Shown: piece after piece, positions 7,275-16,032 of the stretch
How the letters are laid out: each line of letters opens with the position of its first letter
Numbering within the stretch: position 1 is the stretch's first letter
Origin: Cellvibrionales bacterium UBA5860
Lineage (GTDB): Bacteria > Pseudomonadota > Gammaproteobacteria > Pseudomonadales > Porticoccaceae
Direction: 5' to 3'
Assembly (NCBI GenBank): GCA_002431545.1
Contig: DJFY01000046.1
Span: 1-27,905 of the forward strand
DNA length: 27,905 nucleotides
The notes under the pieces: model-generated
Told to the model about the DNA's origin: nothing
The model's input: the letters and a program-made list of their open reading frames with translations, nothing else
Databases searched by the model: none
Made by a program: the position numbers and the translations under genes

Positions 7275-7889
7275 ATGACCACCTTGCATTTTATACGCCA
7301 CGGCGAAACTGACTGGAACGCTGAGGGCAGAATACAGGGACAAAAAGAATCGGTGCTTAGTGAACAGGGACGGCGGCAGGCGGCCGACTTACGACAGCGC
7401 TTGCGGCACTGTAACTTTGACCGGATATATTCCAGCACCAGTCAGCGCGCCAGACAGACTGCGGAAATCGCATTTGGCCATCTCCCGGGGCAGGTAACAT
7501 TCCTGGATTCACTGCGCGAAATCTATCTGGCCCGCTGGGAGGGTTATCTATATGCCGAAATTGAGGCCAGTGATCCGGAAGCAATTTTCGCCTTCCGCAA
7601 TACACCACACGAATTCAATGTCGAAGGGGCAGAGACCTTCCACGATTTGCAACAACGCGCGCTCACGGCGGTCGCCAACATCATCGATGAATGCGCGGGC
7701 CAGAGCGTGGTGATCGTCAGTCACGGCGCCTGGATCAAATCGGTTATCAGCCATTACGAAGGGCGCCCTTTGAGCCGGTTCTGGGAGCCGCCGCGCATGC
7801 ACAACTGCTGCCATAGCATCGTGCATATCCCGGTCAATGGCGATCAGCCGCGTATCCTGCGTTACGCAGATACCGATCTGGACGGTTAA
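7275..7889 (+). CDS. Histidine phosphatase superfamily protein (phosphoglycerate-mutase-like)
   Basis: A 204-residue branch-1 histidine phosphatase. FIRHGETDWN puts the phospho-accepting His at residue 9 with Arg8. SSTSQRARQTAE (53-64) supplies the second Arg, Glu82 is the likely acid/base, and VSHGAWIK (148-155) has the second catalytic His150. These enzymes remove phosphate from small molecules such as sugar phosphates, nucleotides or cobalamin precursors. The family is too broad to name the substrate. The usual length and complete active site argue for a working enzyme. It follows the SDR_c10 gene by 64 bases. ATG 7275 is preceded by a GGAAA site. Confidence 0.92.
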   Translation: MTTLHFIRHGETDWNAEGRIQGQKESVLSEQGRRQAADLRQRLRHCNFDRIYSSTSQRARQTAEIAFGHLPGQVTFLDSLREIYLARWEGYLYAEIEASDPEAIFAFRNTPHEFNVEGAETFHDLQQRALTAVANIIDECAGQSVVIVSHGAWIKSVISHYEGRPLSRFWEPPRMHNCCHSIVHIPVNGDQPRILRYADTDLDG

Positions 7890-7984
7890 TGCAATCGCTG
7901 GGAACGATAAATTATGCCGATACTAACTCTGAAAAGGGTAGCGGCAGGAAAATATAAACGGTTACAAACTACAGGGGACGAACG

Positions 7985-8914
7985 ATGACAGCAGATCTAC
8001 CGCAACGCACACGCGTCTACCAGAACCACCATTTGGACAGCACCCGGTGGGATGACTTTAAGGTACGCGACGACGACATCCTGGTATGTACCTCGATGAA
8101 AAGCGGCACCACCTGGATGCAGCGCATCGTCTCTTTGCTGATCTTTCAGGACAAACCACCCGAACAATCTTTTCACGATATCTCGGTGTGGCTCGACATG
8201 CGCATCGCTCCGCTCGACAAGACCATGGCAGCAATCGAGGCCCAGCACCATCGGCGCTTCCTTAAAACACACACGGCACTGGATGGGTTGCCCTATTACC
8301 CGGAGATGAAATACATTGTGATCGGCCGGGACGTGCGCGATGTTTTTATGTCCCTGTGGAACCACGCCTCCAACTACACCGAGGAGTTTATTCACGCGCT
8401 CAACGAAACACCCGGCAGAGTCGGCGAGCCTTTTCCGCCACTTTACGAGGACATCCACGATCTCTGGCATGTGTGGATCAACAGGGGCAGCTTCGACTGG
8501 GAAACCGACGGTTATCCGTTCTGGTCCCACCTGAACTTCGTTCAGTCATGGTGGAACTATCGCCACCTACCCAATATCTATCTGGTCCACTTTAACGATC
8601 TGCTGGCAGACCTCGAGGGAGAAATGCGTAAGGTGGCGGATTTTCTCGACATCGAGGTCAATGAAGCTCTGTGGCCCAGTTTGGTGGAACAGGCGTCTTT
8701 CGATAGCATGAAGCAAAATGCCAAAAACCTGTTGCCCATGATCGACGGTATTTTTGCCGGTGGTGCCCAGTCATTTATTAACAAGGGCACCAACGGTCGC
8801 TGGAAGGATGTGCTGACCTCGAAAGAGCTTAAGGAATGCGAAGCCGCCATTGCCAGGGCATTAACGCCGGACTGCGCCAGGTGGCTGGAGCACGGTGGCA
8901 CGAATAACCTGTAA
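7985..8914 (+). CDS. PAPS-dependent sulfotransferase (Sulfotransfer_1 family)
   Basis: A 309-residue cytosolic-type sulfotransferase. The 5'-phosphosulfate loop is TSMKSGTTW (36-44, with Lys39). KTHTALD contains the likely catalytic His96. The 3'-phosphate-binding segment is IVIGRDVRDVFMSLWNH (111-127, with Arg115 and Ser123). The C-terminal PAPS motif is GTNGRWKDVL. All elements resemble steroid/aryl/alcohol sulfotransferases, which transfer sulfate from PAPS to a hydroxyl group. The acceptor is not predictable. ATG 7985 has a good AGGGGA ribosome site. The neighbour downstream is an acyl-CoA synthetase, so a hydroxylated lipid or aromatic is a reasonable guess, nothing firmer. Confidence 0.92.
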   Translation: MTADLPQRTRVYQNHHLDSTRWDDFKVRDDDILVCTSMKSGTTWMQRIVSLLIFQDKPPEQSFHDISVWLDMRIAPLDKTMAAIEAQHHRRFLKTHTALDGLPYYPEMKYIVIGRDVRDVFMSLWNHASNYTEEFIHALNETPGRVGEPFPPLYEDIHDLWHVWINRGSFDWETDGYPFWSHLNFVQSWWNYRHLPNIYLVHFNDLLADLEGEMRKVADFLDIEVNEALWPSLVEQASFDSMKQNAKNLLPMIDGIFAGGAQSFINKGTNGRWKDVLTSKELKECEAAIARALTPDCARWLEHGGTNNL

Positions 8915-8962
8915 AAGGCCTTCTTCTAACAACGGGCTTTGGTACGGAGACCCGAATACGCG

Positions 8963-8985
8963 CCGGACTGTCTGACGGCGTCCGG
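8963..8985. other. Inverted repeat between sulfotransferase and acyl-CoA synthetase genes
   Basis: CCGGAC (8963-8968) and GTCCGG (8980-8985) pair perfectly with an eleven-base loop. It lies 48 bases after the sulfotransferase stop. No T-run follows, so intrinsic termination is doubtful. A TATACT string at 9016-9021, just before the next gene, resembles a -10 box but lacks a good -35 partner. Confidence 0.35.
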
Positions 8986-9056
8986 ATAGAACCGGGCAAG
9001 GTCGGCGATTCGATCTATACTTAGGTCGACGACAAGGAAAGAAACTGAGGCAGGGA

Positions 9057-10646
9057 ATGGCCACGGCAACTCCACTCGAAATCAACCTGATTAGACGTAT
9101 TGCGCTGGGCGATGGCCTGCGCCGCCGAGCGGCCGATGGACCGTACAGGGAAGCGCTCGTCGAATACAAAAACGGCGAGCGCTATGTAACCAGCTACAAG
9201 GCCCTGAACGAAAAAGTTAATCAACTCGTCCGTGGCTTACGCGCGCAGGGACTTCGCCAGGGCGATCGAATCGCGATCCTCGGCGGCAACAGCAGTGAAT
9301 TTATCTATTGCCTCCTGGCCTGCTTCAAAGGCGGGTTCGTCGCCGTTCCCGTCAACTTCGTGCAAAGCCCGCGGGATGTGGAATACAACATCGAGCACTC
9401 GGGCGCGAAGGCGGTCTTCGCAGATACCGAACTGCAGCCGGCCCTGACCTCAATGCACGCTACCCACCGGCAACTACTGCAGGTCACGCTGGTGGGCGAC
9501 AGCGCGTCAGCATTTATGCCCCTGGAAACCCTGACAGCAGGGCGAGCACCGGACGAAATTGAAGACATCATTATCGAAGATGACGACCTGGCCCAGATCA
9601 TGTACACCAGCGGCACCACTGCCCGCCCCAAAGGTGTGATGCTGTCCCACAAGAACCTGTATATCGCGACACTCAACGCGTTAATCAGTATTGGCGCACG
9701 TAAACAGGCCATCAATCACGCCGCAGTGCTGCCGTTGTTTCACATCACCGCCGAGCTATTTGCACTGGTATCCCTGCATTTCGGCGCCAAAGTGATTCTC
9801 TGCAAGCGTTTCGAGCCCGCGGAGTTTCTGGGCCTGATCGCTGCGGAAAATATCAACTTCGCCATTCTCCTGCCGCTGATGTGGCGCGCTCTTCTGGCTT
9901 GCCCCGAGCTGGAAAAACACGACTACGCCAGCCTGCAACTGGCCATGTACGGTATGGCGCCGATGGACAGGAACACGCTGAACAAACTACAGGCAACTTT
10001 CGACTGCCCCTTTCTCACCGGTTCCGGTCAGACAGAAATTACCGGTGTAGCCACGGTGCTCGAGCCGCACGGGGTCAACACCAAGGAAGGTAATATATGG
10101 GGCGACGGGTCGGTCACCTGCGACCAGGCCGTGATGGATGATGCCGGGCGCTTCCTGCCCATTGGAGAAGTGGGCGAAATAGTCTGGCGCAGTCCCCAGA
10201 CAATGTTGGGCTACTACCGAAACGACGAGGCAAGTGCGCAAGCTCAGGCCTTTGGCTGGCACCACTCGGGCGACCTGGGCTATATCGACGAAGATAATCA
10301 GTTTCACTTTGTGGACCGCAAAAAGGATATCGTCAAATCCGGCGGCGAAAATATTTCCTCGGTGAAAGTGGAAGCCGTCCTGCTAGGGGTTCCCGGTGTC
10401 GCTAATGTCGCTGTCATCGGCCTGCCTCATCCACATTGGGGAGAAGCGGTCACGGCAATTGTTGCACGCGAGGTCGAGTCAGACCTGGATGAAGACACGA
10501 TACTCAGCCAGTGCAAAAAGCAACTGGGTGGATTCGAGATGCCCAAAAGAATTATCTTTCAGGACGTTCTTCCCACAACAGCGACCGGCAAAGTCAAAAA
10601 ACATCAATTGCGCGAAGCGTACGCCGAGCTCTATCAGGAACTCTGA
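9057..10646 (+). CDS. AMP-forming acyl-CoA synthetase / ligase (ANL superfamily)
   Basis: A 529-residue adenylate-forming enzyme of normal length. It has the P-loop YTSGTTARPKGVMLSH (183-198), GSGQTEITG (A5 motif), HHSGDLGYIDEDNQFHFVDR (A7 and the hinge Asp), KKDIVKSGGENISS (A8) and a C-terminal TATGKVKKHQLR with the catalytic Lys near 512. It should activate a carboxylic acid with ATP to an acyl-adenylate and then an acyl-CoA. Overall it resembles medium/long-chain or CaiC/LvaE-type ligases, but the chain-length pocket cannot be read safely. ATG 9057 has GAGG upstream. It is the last plus-strand gene of the left block and converges on trkH. It could supply the acyl-CoA for the dehydrogenase/kinase pair (inference). 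Confidence 0.95.
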   Translation: MATATPLEINLIRRIALGDGLRRRAADGPYREALVEYKNGERYVTSYKALNEKVNQLVRGLRAQGLRQGDRIAILGGNSSEFIYCLLACFKGGFVAVPVNFVQSPRDVEYNIEHSGAKAVFADTELQPALTSMHATHRQLLQVTLVGDSASAFMPLETLTAGRAPDEIEDIIIEDDDLAQIMYTSGTTARPKGVMLSHKNLYIATLNALISIGARKQAINHAAVLPLFHITAELFALVSLHFGAKVILCKRFEPAEFLGLIAAENINFAILLPLMWRALLACPELEKHDYASLQLAMYGMAPMDRNTLNKLQATFDCPFLTGSGQTEITGVATVLEPHGVNTKEGNIWGDGSVTCDQAVMDDAGRFLPIGEVGEIVWRSPQTMLGYYRNDEASAQAQAFGWHHSGDLGYIDEDNQFHFVDRKKDIVKSGGENISSVKVEAVLLGVPGVANVAVIGLPHPHWGEAVTAIVAREVESDLDEDTILSQCKKQLGGFEMPKRIIFQDVLPTTATGKVKKHQLREAYAELYQEL

Positions 10647-10667
10647 ATTGTGTAACGTCAAACAGTT

Positions 10668-10692
10668 GTGAATGCTTCGCACAGCGCTTCAC
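10668..10692 (+). terminator. Possible terminator hairpin after the acyl-CoA synthetase
   Basis: GTGAATGC (10668-10675) pairs with GCTTCAC (10686-10692), leaving one bulged T and a ten-base loop. It sits 21 bases after the stop codon in the convergent gap. There is no strong T-run, so any termination role is uncertain. Confidence 0.3.
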
Positions 10693-10776
10693 GTCGGCTA
10701 GGATAACCGCGAAAACAGATCGCAATCGTCGAGCAAAAGCTGGTCCAATGAAATCCGGCAATCAATCGACGGGAAG

Positions 10777-10808
10777 TTTAGCCTGGTAGAAATTTAGTCT
10801 GGCAGAAA
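10777..10808. repeat. Tandem duplication of a 16-base unit in the convergent gap
   Basis: The unit TTTAGCCTGGTAGAAA (10777-10792) is followed directly by a second copy (10793-10808) with two differences, TTTAGTCTGGCAGAAA. It lies in the 231-base gap between the convergent acyl-CoA synthetase and trkH genes. It looks like a local slippage duplication. The rest of the gap holds no gene I can support. Confidence 0.6.
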
Positions 10809-10877
10809 GCATCACGACGAAAAATCGAGGCACGAGAAAACGCCGTTCGATGCGTTTATATGTATCTTGCGACCGGA

Positions 10878-12326
10878 CTATCGACGCCAAAACATAGGCG
10901 TGAACAAAACCAGCAACGTGAAAATCTCCAACCGACCAAGCAACATACCCCCCGCCAGCACCCACTTTGCCAGATCGCCGATATCCCGATAATTTCGCGC
11001 CACTTCGCCAAGCCCGGGCCCCAGATTGTTCAGCATCGCGGTTGTTGCAGACCAGGCAGTAACGTAGTCGAGATCAAGCGCCAACAGCACCAGGACCATG
11101 GCATAAAACACGGCCATATAGACACCAAAAAAGGCCCATATGGCATCGCTGACACGACTTTCAACAACGCGCTTACCGGCTTTTAGCGGTATTACCGCGC
11201 TCGGATGAATCAGCTTTTGTATGGCGCGCAGGGATTGTTTGCCCAGCACCATCATGCGACCCACCTTGATACCGCCGCCCGTAGAGCCGGCACAGGCGCC
11301 AAAAAACGACATAAAAAACATCAGAAAAGGCAGGAACAGGGGCCACGCGTTAAAGTCGGTGGTGGCAAAGCCCGTCGTGGTCATCAGCGAAACGGTCTGA
11401 AATGCACCGTGATAGGCACTCGACAAACCATCGTATGTGCTCGACCAATACAAATAAGCACAAACGACCAGTACGCCGGCCAAGAGCAGCCCAAAGTAGA
11501 GGCGGGTCTCCGAATCCCGGAGATAAGCCATCGGGGATTTGCGCTTCCACACCATAAAATGCAGACCGAAATTCATGCCTGCCAGGATCATAAAGAAAAT
11601 ACAGACAACACCGATAAGCGGGTCAGCGAAATAACCCATACTGGCATCGTGAGTGGAAAACCCGCCGATCGCAACTGTGGAAAAACTGTGGCTGACGGCG
11701 TCGAACACCGACATGCCGGCCAGCCAGTAACTGACACCACAAGCCAGCGTCAGGAAAAGATAAATAGCGAACAGGGCCTTCGCAGTTTCGGTGATTCGCG
11801 GCGTTAATTTACTGTCTTTTACCGGACCGGGCGCTTCAGCCCGATACAACTGCATGCCGCCGATACCGAGCATCGGCATGATCGCAACGGCAATAACGAC
11901 GATACCGATGCCACCCAGCCACTGCAATTGCTGGCGGTAATACAGAATCGATTTGGGCAGGCTGTCGAGACCGGCAACCACTGTCGCGCCGGTAGTTGTT
12001 AAACCGCTGATCGACTCAAATACGGCATCGGTGATCGATAAATTCAGGGGTTCGACCAACACAAAAGGCACGGCGCCCCCAATACCGAGCAAAAACCAAA
12101 AGAGAACGGTAATCAAAAAACCATCGCGCGTGCGCAGTTCCGCCTCGCTGCGGCTGTTCGGTAACCAGATGAGCATACCGACAGAAAAGGTGATGGCGAA
12201 GGCCAGAAAAAAGGATTCCTGAGTGGTTTCCCCATAAATCGTCGCGACGATAATCGGGGATAACAAAGTCAGGCTGAACAACATCAGCAGCAGGCCAAGG
12301 ACGCGCGCGATGACCGAAAAGTGCAT
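10878..12326 (-). CDS. trkH: Trk potassium uptake system, membrane channel subunit TrkH
   Basis: A 482-residue integral inner-membrane protein of the SKT superfamily with many hydrophobic segments. Four pore-loop signatures with their selectivity-filter glycines are visible: ISGLTTTGATV (106-116), FSTVAIGGFSTHD, VSLMTTTGFATTD and GACAGSTGGGIKVGR. It forms the potassium-conducting pore and needs the cytosolic NAD/ATP-binding subunit TrkA, encoded directly upstream. Its ATG overlaps the trkA stop as TAATG (one shared base), so translation is probably coupled and the subunits made together. The length and motifs are complete. The gene is the last of the minus-strand operon and faces the acyl-CoA synthetase gene. 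Confidence 0.97.
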   Translation of the reverse strand: MHFSVIARVLGLLLMLFSLTLLSPIIVATIYGETTQESFFLAFAITFSVGMLIWLPNSRSEAELRTRDGFLITVLFWFLLGIGGAVPFVLVEPLNLSITDAVFESISGLTTTGATVVAGLDSLPKSILYYRQQLQWLGGIGIVVIAVAIMPMLGIGGMQLYRAEAPGPVKDSKLTPRITETAKALFAIYLFLTLACGVSYWLAGMSVFDAVSHSFSTVAIGGFSTHDASMGYFADPLIGVVCIFFMILAGMNFGLHFMVWKRKSPMAYLRDSETRLYFGLLLAGVLVVCAYLYWSSTYDGLSSAYHGAFQTVSLMTTTGFATTDFNAWPLFLPFLMFFMSFFGACAGSTGGGIKVGRMMVLGKQSLRAIQKLIHPSAVIPLKAGKRVVESRVSDAIWAFFGVYMAVFYAMVLVLLALDLDYVTAWSATTAMLNNLGPGLGEVARNYRDIGDLAKWVLAGGMLLGRLEIFTLLVLFTPMFWRR

Positions 12327-13708
12327 TAGAAAAAGGTAAATCCGACCTGGAAGAGTTTTTCTATGTCTCTGATATGGCTCTTGTCAGTCATAAACACGAT
12401 TACGTGGTCTTCCGGCTCTATCTCCGTGTTGTGGTGGGCGATAATCACTTCTTTGCCGCGCACCAATGCCCCGATCGTCGCTCCCGGCGGCAAATTGATG
12501 TCCTCGATACAGCGACCGATAACTTTAGAGGTCTTGGCGTCGCCGTGGGCGACAATCTCAAGCGCCTCTGCAGCGCCGCGGCGCAGCGAATGCACCTTTA
12601 AAGTGTCTCCGCGCCGAACGTGGGAAAGTAGCGAACTGGTCGTCGCCTGCTGGGGAGAAATGGCGATGTCGATTTCACTGCCCTGCATGAGGTCGGCGTA
12701 GACCGGGTTGGTAATCAGCGTCATCACCTTGCGAACGCCGAGACGCTTGGCGAGCAAGGACGCCATGATATTGACTTCGTCGTCGTTGGTCACGGCGACG
12801 AATACGTCGATGGTGTCGATATTTTCCTCGAGCAAAAGCTCCCGGTTGGCAGCCTGGCCCTGCAGCACAACCGCCTTGTCGAGGTGCTCGGCCAGATATT
12901 CGCCCCGCTCCGCATCGTATTCGATAACCTTGACGTGATAGTGGTGCTCCAACGTCCGAGCAAGTCGGTATCCGATATTGCCGCCGCCGGCGATCATCAC
13001 GCGCCGATAGGGCTTCTCGGTACGCCGGATTTCTTTCATCACCTTGCGGATATTGGCGCTGGAAGCTACGAAGAAGACCTCGTCTCCCTCCCTGATGACA
13101 GTTTCGGCGGTCGGCACGATAGGCCGGTCGCGACGCCAGATCGCCGCTGCCCGGGCTTCGACACCAGGCATTTGCTTGCCGATATCCATCAGCGGGTGGC
13201 CCACCATAGGACCATCAGCACGGGCGCGAATGGCGATAAGTTGCACCGCGCCACCGGCAAAATCCAGTGCCTGCAGGGTTCCCGGATGCTCCAGGAGCTT
13301 GTAGATGAAATCTGTCACCACCTGCTCGGGTGTGATCAGGACATCCACCGGCATATTCTTGTCGCCGAACAGACGCTCGCGGTAATCCCCCTGGGTATAG
13401 CTGCCGGAGCGCACGCGGGCAATTTTTGTCGGTGTGCGAAACAGGGAATGGGCCACCTGACAGGCGGTCATATTGACTTCGTCGCTGTTGGTCACGGCAA
13501 CCAGCATATCGGCATCTTCAATGCCGGCGGCGACCAGAATATCGGGGTGAGAACCGTGACCCGCCACGGTGCGAATGTCCAGGCGATCCTGAAGTTCCCG
13601 CAGTAGATGCCCGTCGGGGTCTATCACGGTAATGTCGTTGGCCTCGCTCGCCAGATTTTCAGCCAGGGTACCGCCAACCTGGCCAGCGCCTATCAGCACG
13701 ATCTTCAT
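12326..13708 (-). CDS. trkA: Trk potassium uptake system, regulatory subunit TrkA
   Basis: A 460-residue cytosolic protein built of two RCK units, each a Rossmann (TrkA-N) plus TrkA-C domain. The first nucleotide site is IGAGQVGGTLAENLA (6-20); the second is IAGGGNIGYRLARTLE near residue 235. It binds NAD(H) and adenine nucleotides and gates the TrkH channel. The doubled structure is the normal proteobacterial form, so there is no fusion anomaly. ATG 13708 follows a GGGG-rich site with AGGAG further upstream. It starts 15 bases after the rsmB stop and overlaps trkH, placing it in the def-fmt-rsmB-trkA-trkH transcript. In Pseudomonas trkA also follows rsmB. Confidence 0.97.
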   Translation of the reverse strand: MKIVLIGAGQVGGTLAENLASEANDITVIDPDGHLLRELQDRLDIRTVAGHGSHPDILVAAGIEDADMLVAVTNSDEVNMTACQVAHSLFRTPTKIARVRSGSYTQGDYRERLFGDKNMPVDVLITPEQVVTDFIYKLLEHPGTLQALDFAGGAVQLIAIRARADGPMVGHPLMDIGKQMPGVEARAAAIWRRDRPIVPTAETVIREGDEVFFVASSANIRKVMKEIRRTEKPYRRVMIAGGGNIGYRLARTLEHHYHVKVIEYDAERGEYLAEHLDKAVVLQGQAANRELLLEENIDTIDVFVAVTNDDEVNIMASLLAKRLGVRKVMTLITNPVYADLMQGSEIDIAISPQQATTSSLLSHVRRGDTLKVHSLRRGAAEALEIVAHGDAKTSKVIGRCIEDINLPPGATIGALVRGKEVIIAHHNTEIEPEDHVIVFMTDKSHIRDIEKLFQVGFTFF

Positions 13709-13723
13709 ATGCCCCGCAAACTC

Positions 13724-15037
13724 CTAACCGGATTGCGCCCCCTGTTTTTGCAGTAACGCAAAGTAAAAGCCATCGTGCCCCTCGGGCGCGGGAAAAAGCT
13801 GTCGGCCAAACCGCGTGGCAATGCCCGCGTTGAGAGCAATCGCTTGCCTGGAGGCCGAAGTTTCCAAGTGCAGAAATTTTTCCATTATTTCATCGTTTTC
13901 CTGCGGCAGCACCGAACAGGTGGCATACAGTAATTTACCGCCCGCCTGCAGTAGCGGCCACAGGGCTTTCAGCATCGCCAGCTGGCGCTCGGCAAGCTTA
14001 TCAATATCGTCCTGTCTGCGCAGTAACTTGATATCGGGATGCCGGCGAATAACGCCCGTCGCCGAACACGGTGCATCCAGCAATATGCGATCGAAGACCC
14101 GGCCATCCCACCAGTCCCCGGTCCGGATAACGTCTGCAACGACGGTCTTCGCCGAAAGTTGCAGGCGGTCGAGGTTATCCTGAACTTTCGCCATGCGCCG
14201 CGCATCGTTGTCGATCGCGAGCAGGTCGATGGTAGTTTCCGTCTCCAGAAGGTGGCCGGTTTTGCCCCCAGGGGCACAGCAGGCATCGAGCACACGCTGA
14301 CCGGGGCGCAGGTCGAGCAGGGGCGCGGCCAGCTGCGCCGCTTCATCCTGGACACTGACTTGGCCGTCATCAAACCCGGGGAGTTCAGAAACCGGCCGCG
14401 CCCGCTGTAAATAAAGTCCGACATCGCTGTGAATTGCCTCCCGAAACGACTTGTCGCCTGCTGCAGATTCTGCCCCAGCCAACCATGCAGCTCGCGTCGT
14501 GCGCTGCCGATTAACGCGCAGCGTCATGGGCGCCTGTCGGTTATTCGCCTCGAGTATTTTCTGCCAGTGTTCGGGCCAGGCCTGGCGCAGGCACTGGATC
14601 AACCAGGGAGGATGGGCAAAACGATACACCGGGTCGGCCGCCAGGGCTTTTTCGATTGCTGCCCCGGTGCGAGTGAACTCTCGCAATACGCCATTGACCA
14701 GCCCCCGGGCCCAGGCTCGACGTAGCGGACGGCACGACGCGACGCACTCATTGACGACTGCGTGGGCCGGGATTCGCATGTGTTTAAGCTGGTACAAACC
14801 ACAGAGCAGGAGCGCATGAACCTCGCTATCCTTGCCCTTGAGAGGCTTATCCAGAAGCCGGTCCAGTATCTGCGACAGTGCCGGATATTCGCGCAAAGTG
14901 CCGTAGGCCATTTCGGCCAGTAACGCTCGGTCTTTGAAGGCCACGCGATCGTTAAATCCACTGAGGCAAGCGGTCAACGAATTACCATCCGTACTGACGG
15001 CCGCCACCACGCGCGCCGCCGCCACCCGTGGCAGCAT
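13724..15037 (-). CDS. rsmB: 16S rRNA (cytosine-967-C5)-methyltransferase
   Basis: The protein methylates C967 of 16S rRNA using S-adenosylmethionine. An N-terminal NusB-like RNA-binding domain (about 1-130, with YGTLREYPALSQILDRLL and NGVLREF) is followed by the methyltransferase domain: SAM motif VLDACCAPGGKTGHLLE, motif IV DAPCSATGVIRRHPDIK and motif VI ATCSVLPQEN. Starting at ATG 15037 gives 437 residues and puts the two functional cysteines at 324 and 374, almost exactly the E. coli numbers (325 and 375). An ATG at 15082 is also in frame but would overlap fmt by 38 bases. With the chosen start the gap to fmt is 7 bases, consistent with an operon. Confidence 0.96.
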   Translation of the reverse strand: MLPRVAAARVVAAVSTDGNSLTACLSGFNDRVAFKDRALLAEMAYGTLREYPALSQILDRLLDKPLKGKDSEVHALLLCGLYQLKHMRIPAHAVVNECVASCRPLRRAWARGLVNGVLREFTRTGAAIEKALAADPVYRFAHPPWLIQCLRQAWPEHWQKILEANNRQAPMTLRVNRQRTTRAAWLAGAESAAGDKSFREAIHSDVGLYLQRARPVSELPGFDDGQVSVQDEAAQLAAPLLDLRPGQRVLDACCAPGGKTGHLLETETTIDLLAIDNDARRMAKVQDNLDRLQLSAKTVVADVIRTGDWWDGRVFDRILLDAPCSATGVIRRHPDIKLLRRQDDIDKLAERQLAMLKALWPLLQAGGKLLYATCSVLPQENDEIMEKFLHLETSASRQAIALNAGIATRFGRQLFPAPEGHDGFYFALLQKQGAQSG

Positions 15038-15044
15038 CAGGACA

Positions 15045-16004
15045 TCACTCGAGGCACATGCCGGCGGACAACAAACCCGCATGCCCGCGCAGTAATTGGG
15101 CTATCGACATGCGCTGCCTGCCGGCGAGCTGGACTTCGTCCAGTAACAGTGCGCCTTCGCCACAGGCCACCGCCAGGGCGTCGTTAACCGCGAATAGCGT
15201 ACCGGGTCGCAGGGTTGCAACAGCGCCGAGCGCCGACGCCCGCCACACCCTTAAACGGGTGCCGGCAATCTCGGTGTAGGCCACCGGGAAAGGGTTGAAA
15301 GCGCGCACCCGGTTGGCCAGAACACTCGCCGGCAACTGCCAGTCCAGACGGGCTTCTGACTTGTTGATCTTGTTCGCGTAGGTGGCCTGTGCGTTGTCCT
15401 GGACCTGTACCGACACCGGGCACCCCTCCGCATCACAGCGCTGGAAAGTCTGCAACGCTGCAAGTAGTTCCCGGACACCCAATCCGGCCAGTTTATCCAG
15501 TAACGATCCGGTGGTGTCGGTCGGCTCGATGGCACACTCAGCGCTGCGCACAATGCAGCCAGTGTCGAGACCTTCATCCATTTGCATAATCGTAACGCCG
15601 GTTTTGCTGTCTCCGGCTTCGATAGCCCGATGAATGGGCGCGGCACCCCGCCAGCGCGGCAGCAGGGAGGCGTGAACGTTTATACACCCCAGGCGCGGCG
15701 CATTTAGAACAGCTACCGGCAACAACAAACCATAGGCAACCACGACCATGATGTCGGCGGCATGCGCTTGGAGTTCGCGCTGCGTCGCAGCATCGCGCAA
15801 GGTATGCGGCTGATAGATGGCCAAACCGCTATCCAGCGCCACCTGTTTTACCGGGCTGGCGCTGAGTTTTTTACCTCGGCCCGAGGGACGGTCAGGCTGG
15901 GTATAAACCGCGCAAACTGTGTGATTCGAGGAATCTAGCAGCGCGCGCAGGTGCGCAGCGGCAAACTCGGGGGTACCGGCAAATATCAGCTTCAGGGGTC
16001 GCAT
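15045..16004 (-). CDS. fmt: Methionyl-tRNA formyltransferase
   Basis: A 319-residue enzyme that transfers a formyl group from 10-formyl-tetrahydrofolate to Met-tRNA(fMet), making the bacterial initiator tRNA. The N-terminal Rossmann-like catalytic domain has FAGTPEFAAAHL (8-19) and the signature INVHASLLPRWRGAAPIHRA, giving catalytic Asn109 and His111, with Asp147 in MDEGLDTG. The C-terminal OB-type domain (from about 205) binds the tRNA. The length is normal. It lies 28 bases after def, the enzyme that later removes the formyl group, a pairing conserved across bacteria. Confidence 0.97.
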   Translation of the reverse strand: MRPLKLIFAGTPEFAAAHLRALLDSSNHTVCAVYTQPDRPSGRGKKLSASPVKQVALDSGLAIYQPHTLRDAATQRELQAHAADIMVVVAYGLLLPVAVLNAPRLGCINVHASLLPRWRGAAPIHRAIEAGDSKTGVTIMQMDEGLDTGCIVRSAECAIEPTDTTGSLLDKLAGLGVRELLAALQTFQRCDAEGCPVSVQVQDNAQATYANKINKSEARLDWQLPASVLANRVRAFNPFPVAYTEIAGTRLRVWRASALGAVATLRPGTLFAVNDALAVACGEGALLLDEVQLAGRQRMSIAQLLRGHAGLLSAGMCLE

Positions 16005-16032
16005 GGGCTCGCTGCCACAACGAGGCAGACAC

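Noticed and set aside
8993..9021. Promoter with -10 TATACT before the acyl-CoA synthetase.
   Set aside because: The -10 is good but the bases 16-18 upstream do not resemble a -35 box, so it is mentioned only as a weak hint.
11205..11807. A 200-codon plus-strand open frame opposite trkH.
   Set aside because: It is antisense to the pore-loop region of trkH, with low-complexity His/Gln/Lys-rich content and no domain.
12884..13606. A 240-codon plus-strand open frame opposite trkA.
   Set aside because: It lies wholly antisense to a clearly conserved trkA, has no recognisable motif, and is rich in His, Gly and Asp as expected from a complementary frame in GC-rich DNA.
13724..15082. Longer rsmB start at ATG 15082.
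   Set aside because: It would overlap fmt by 38 bases and add a Cys-rich stretch absent from known RsmB; ATG 15037 matches E. coli cysteine numbering.
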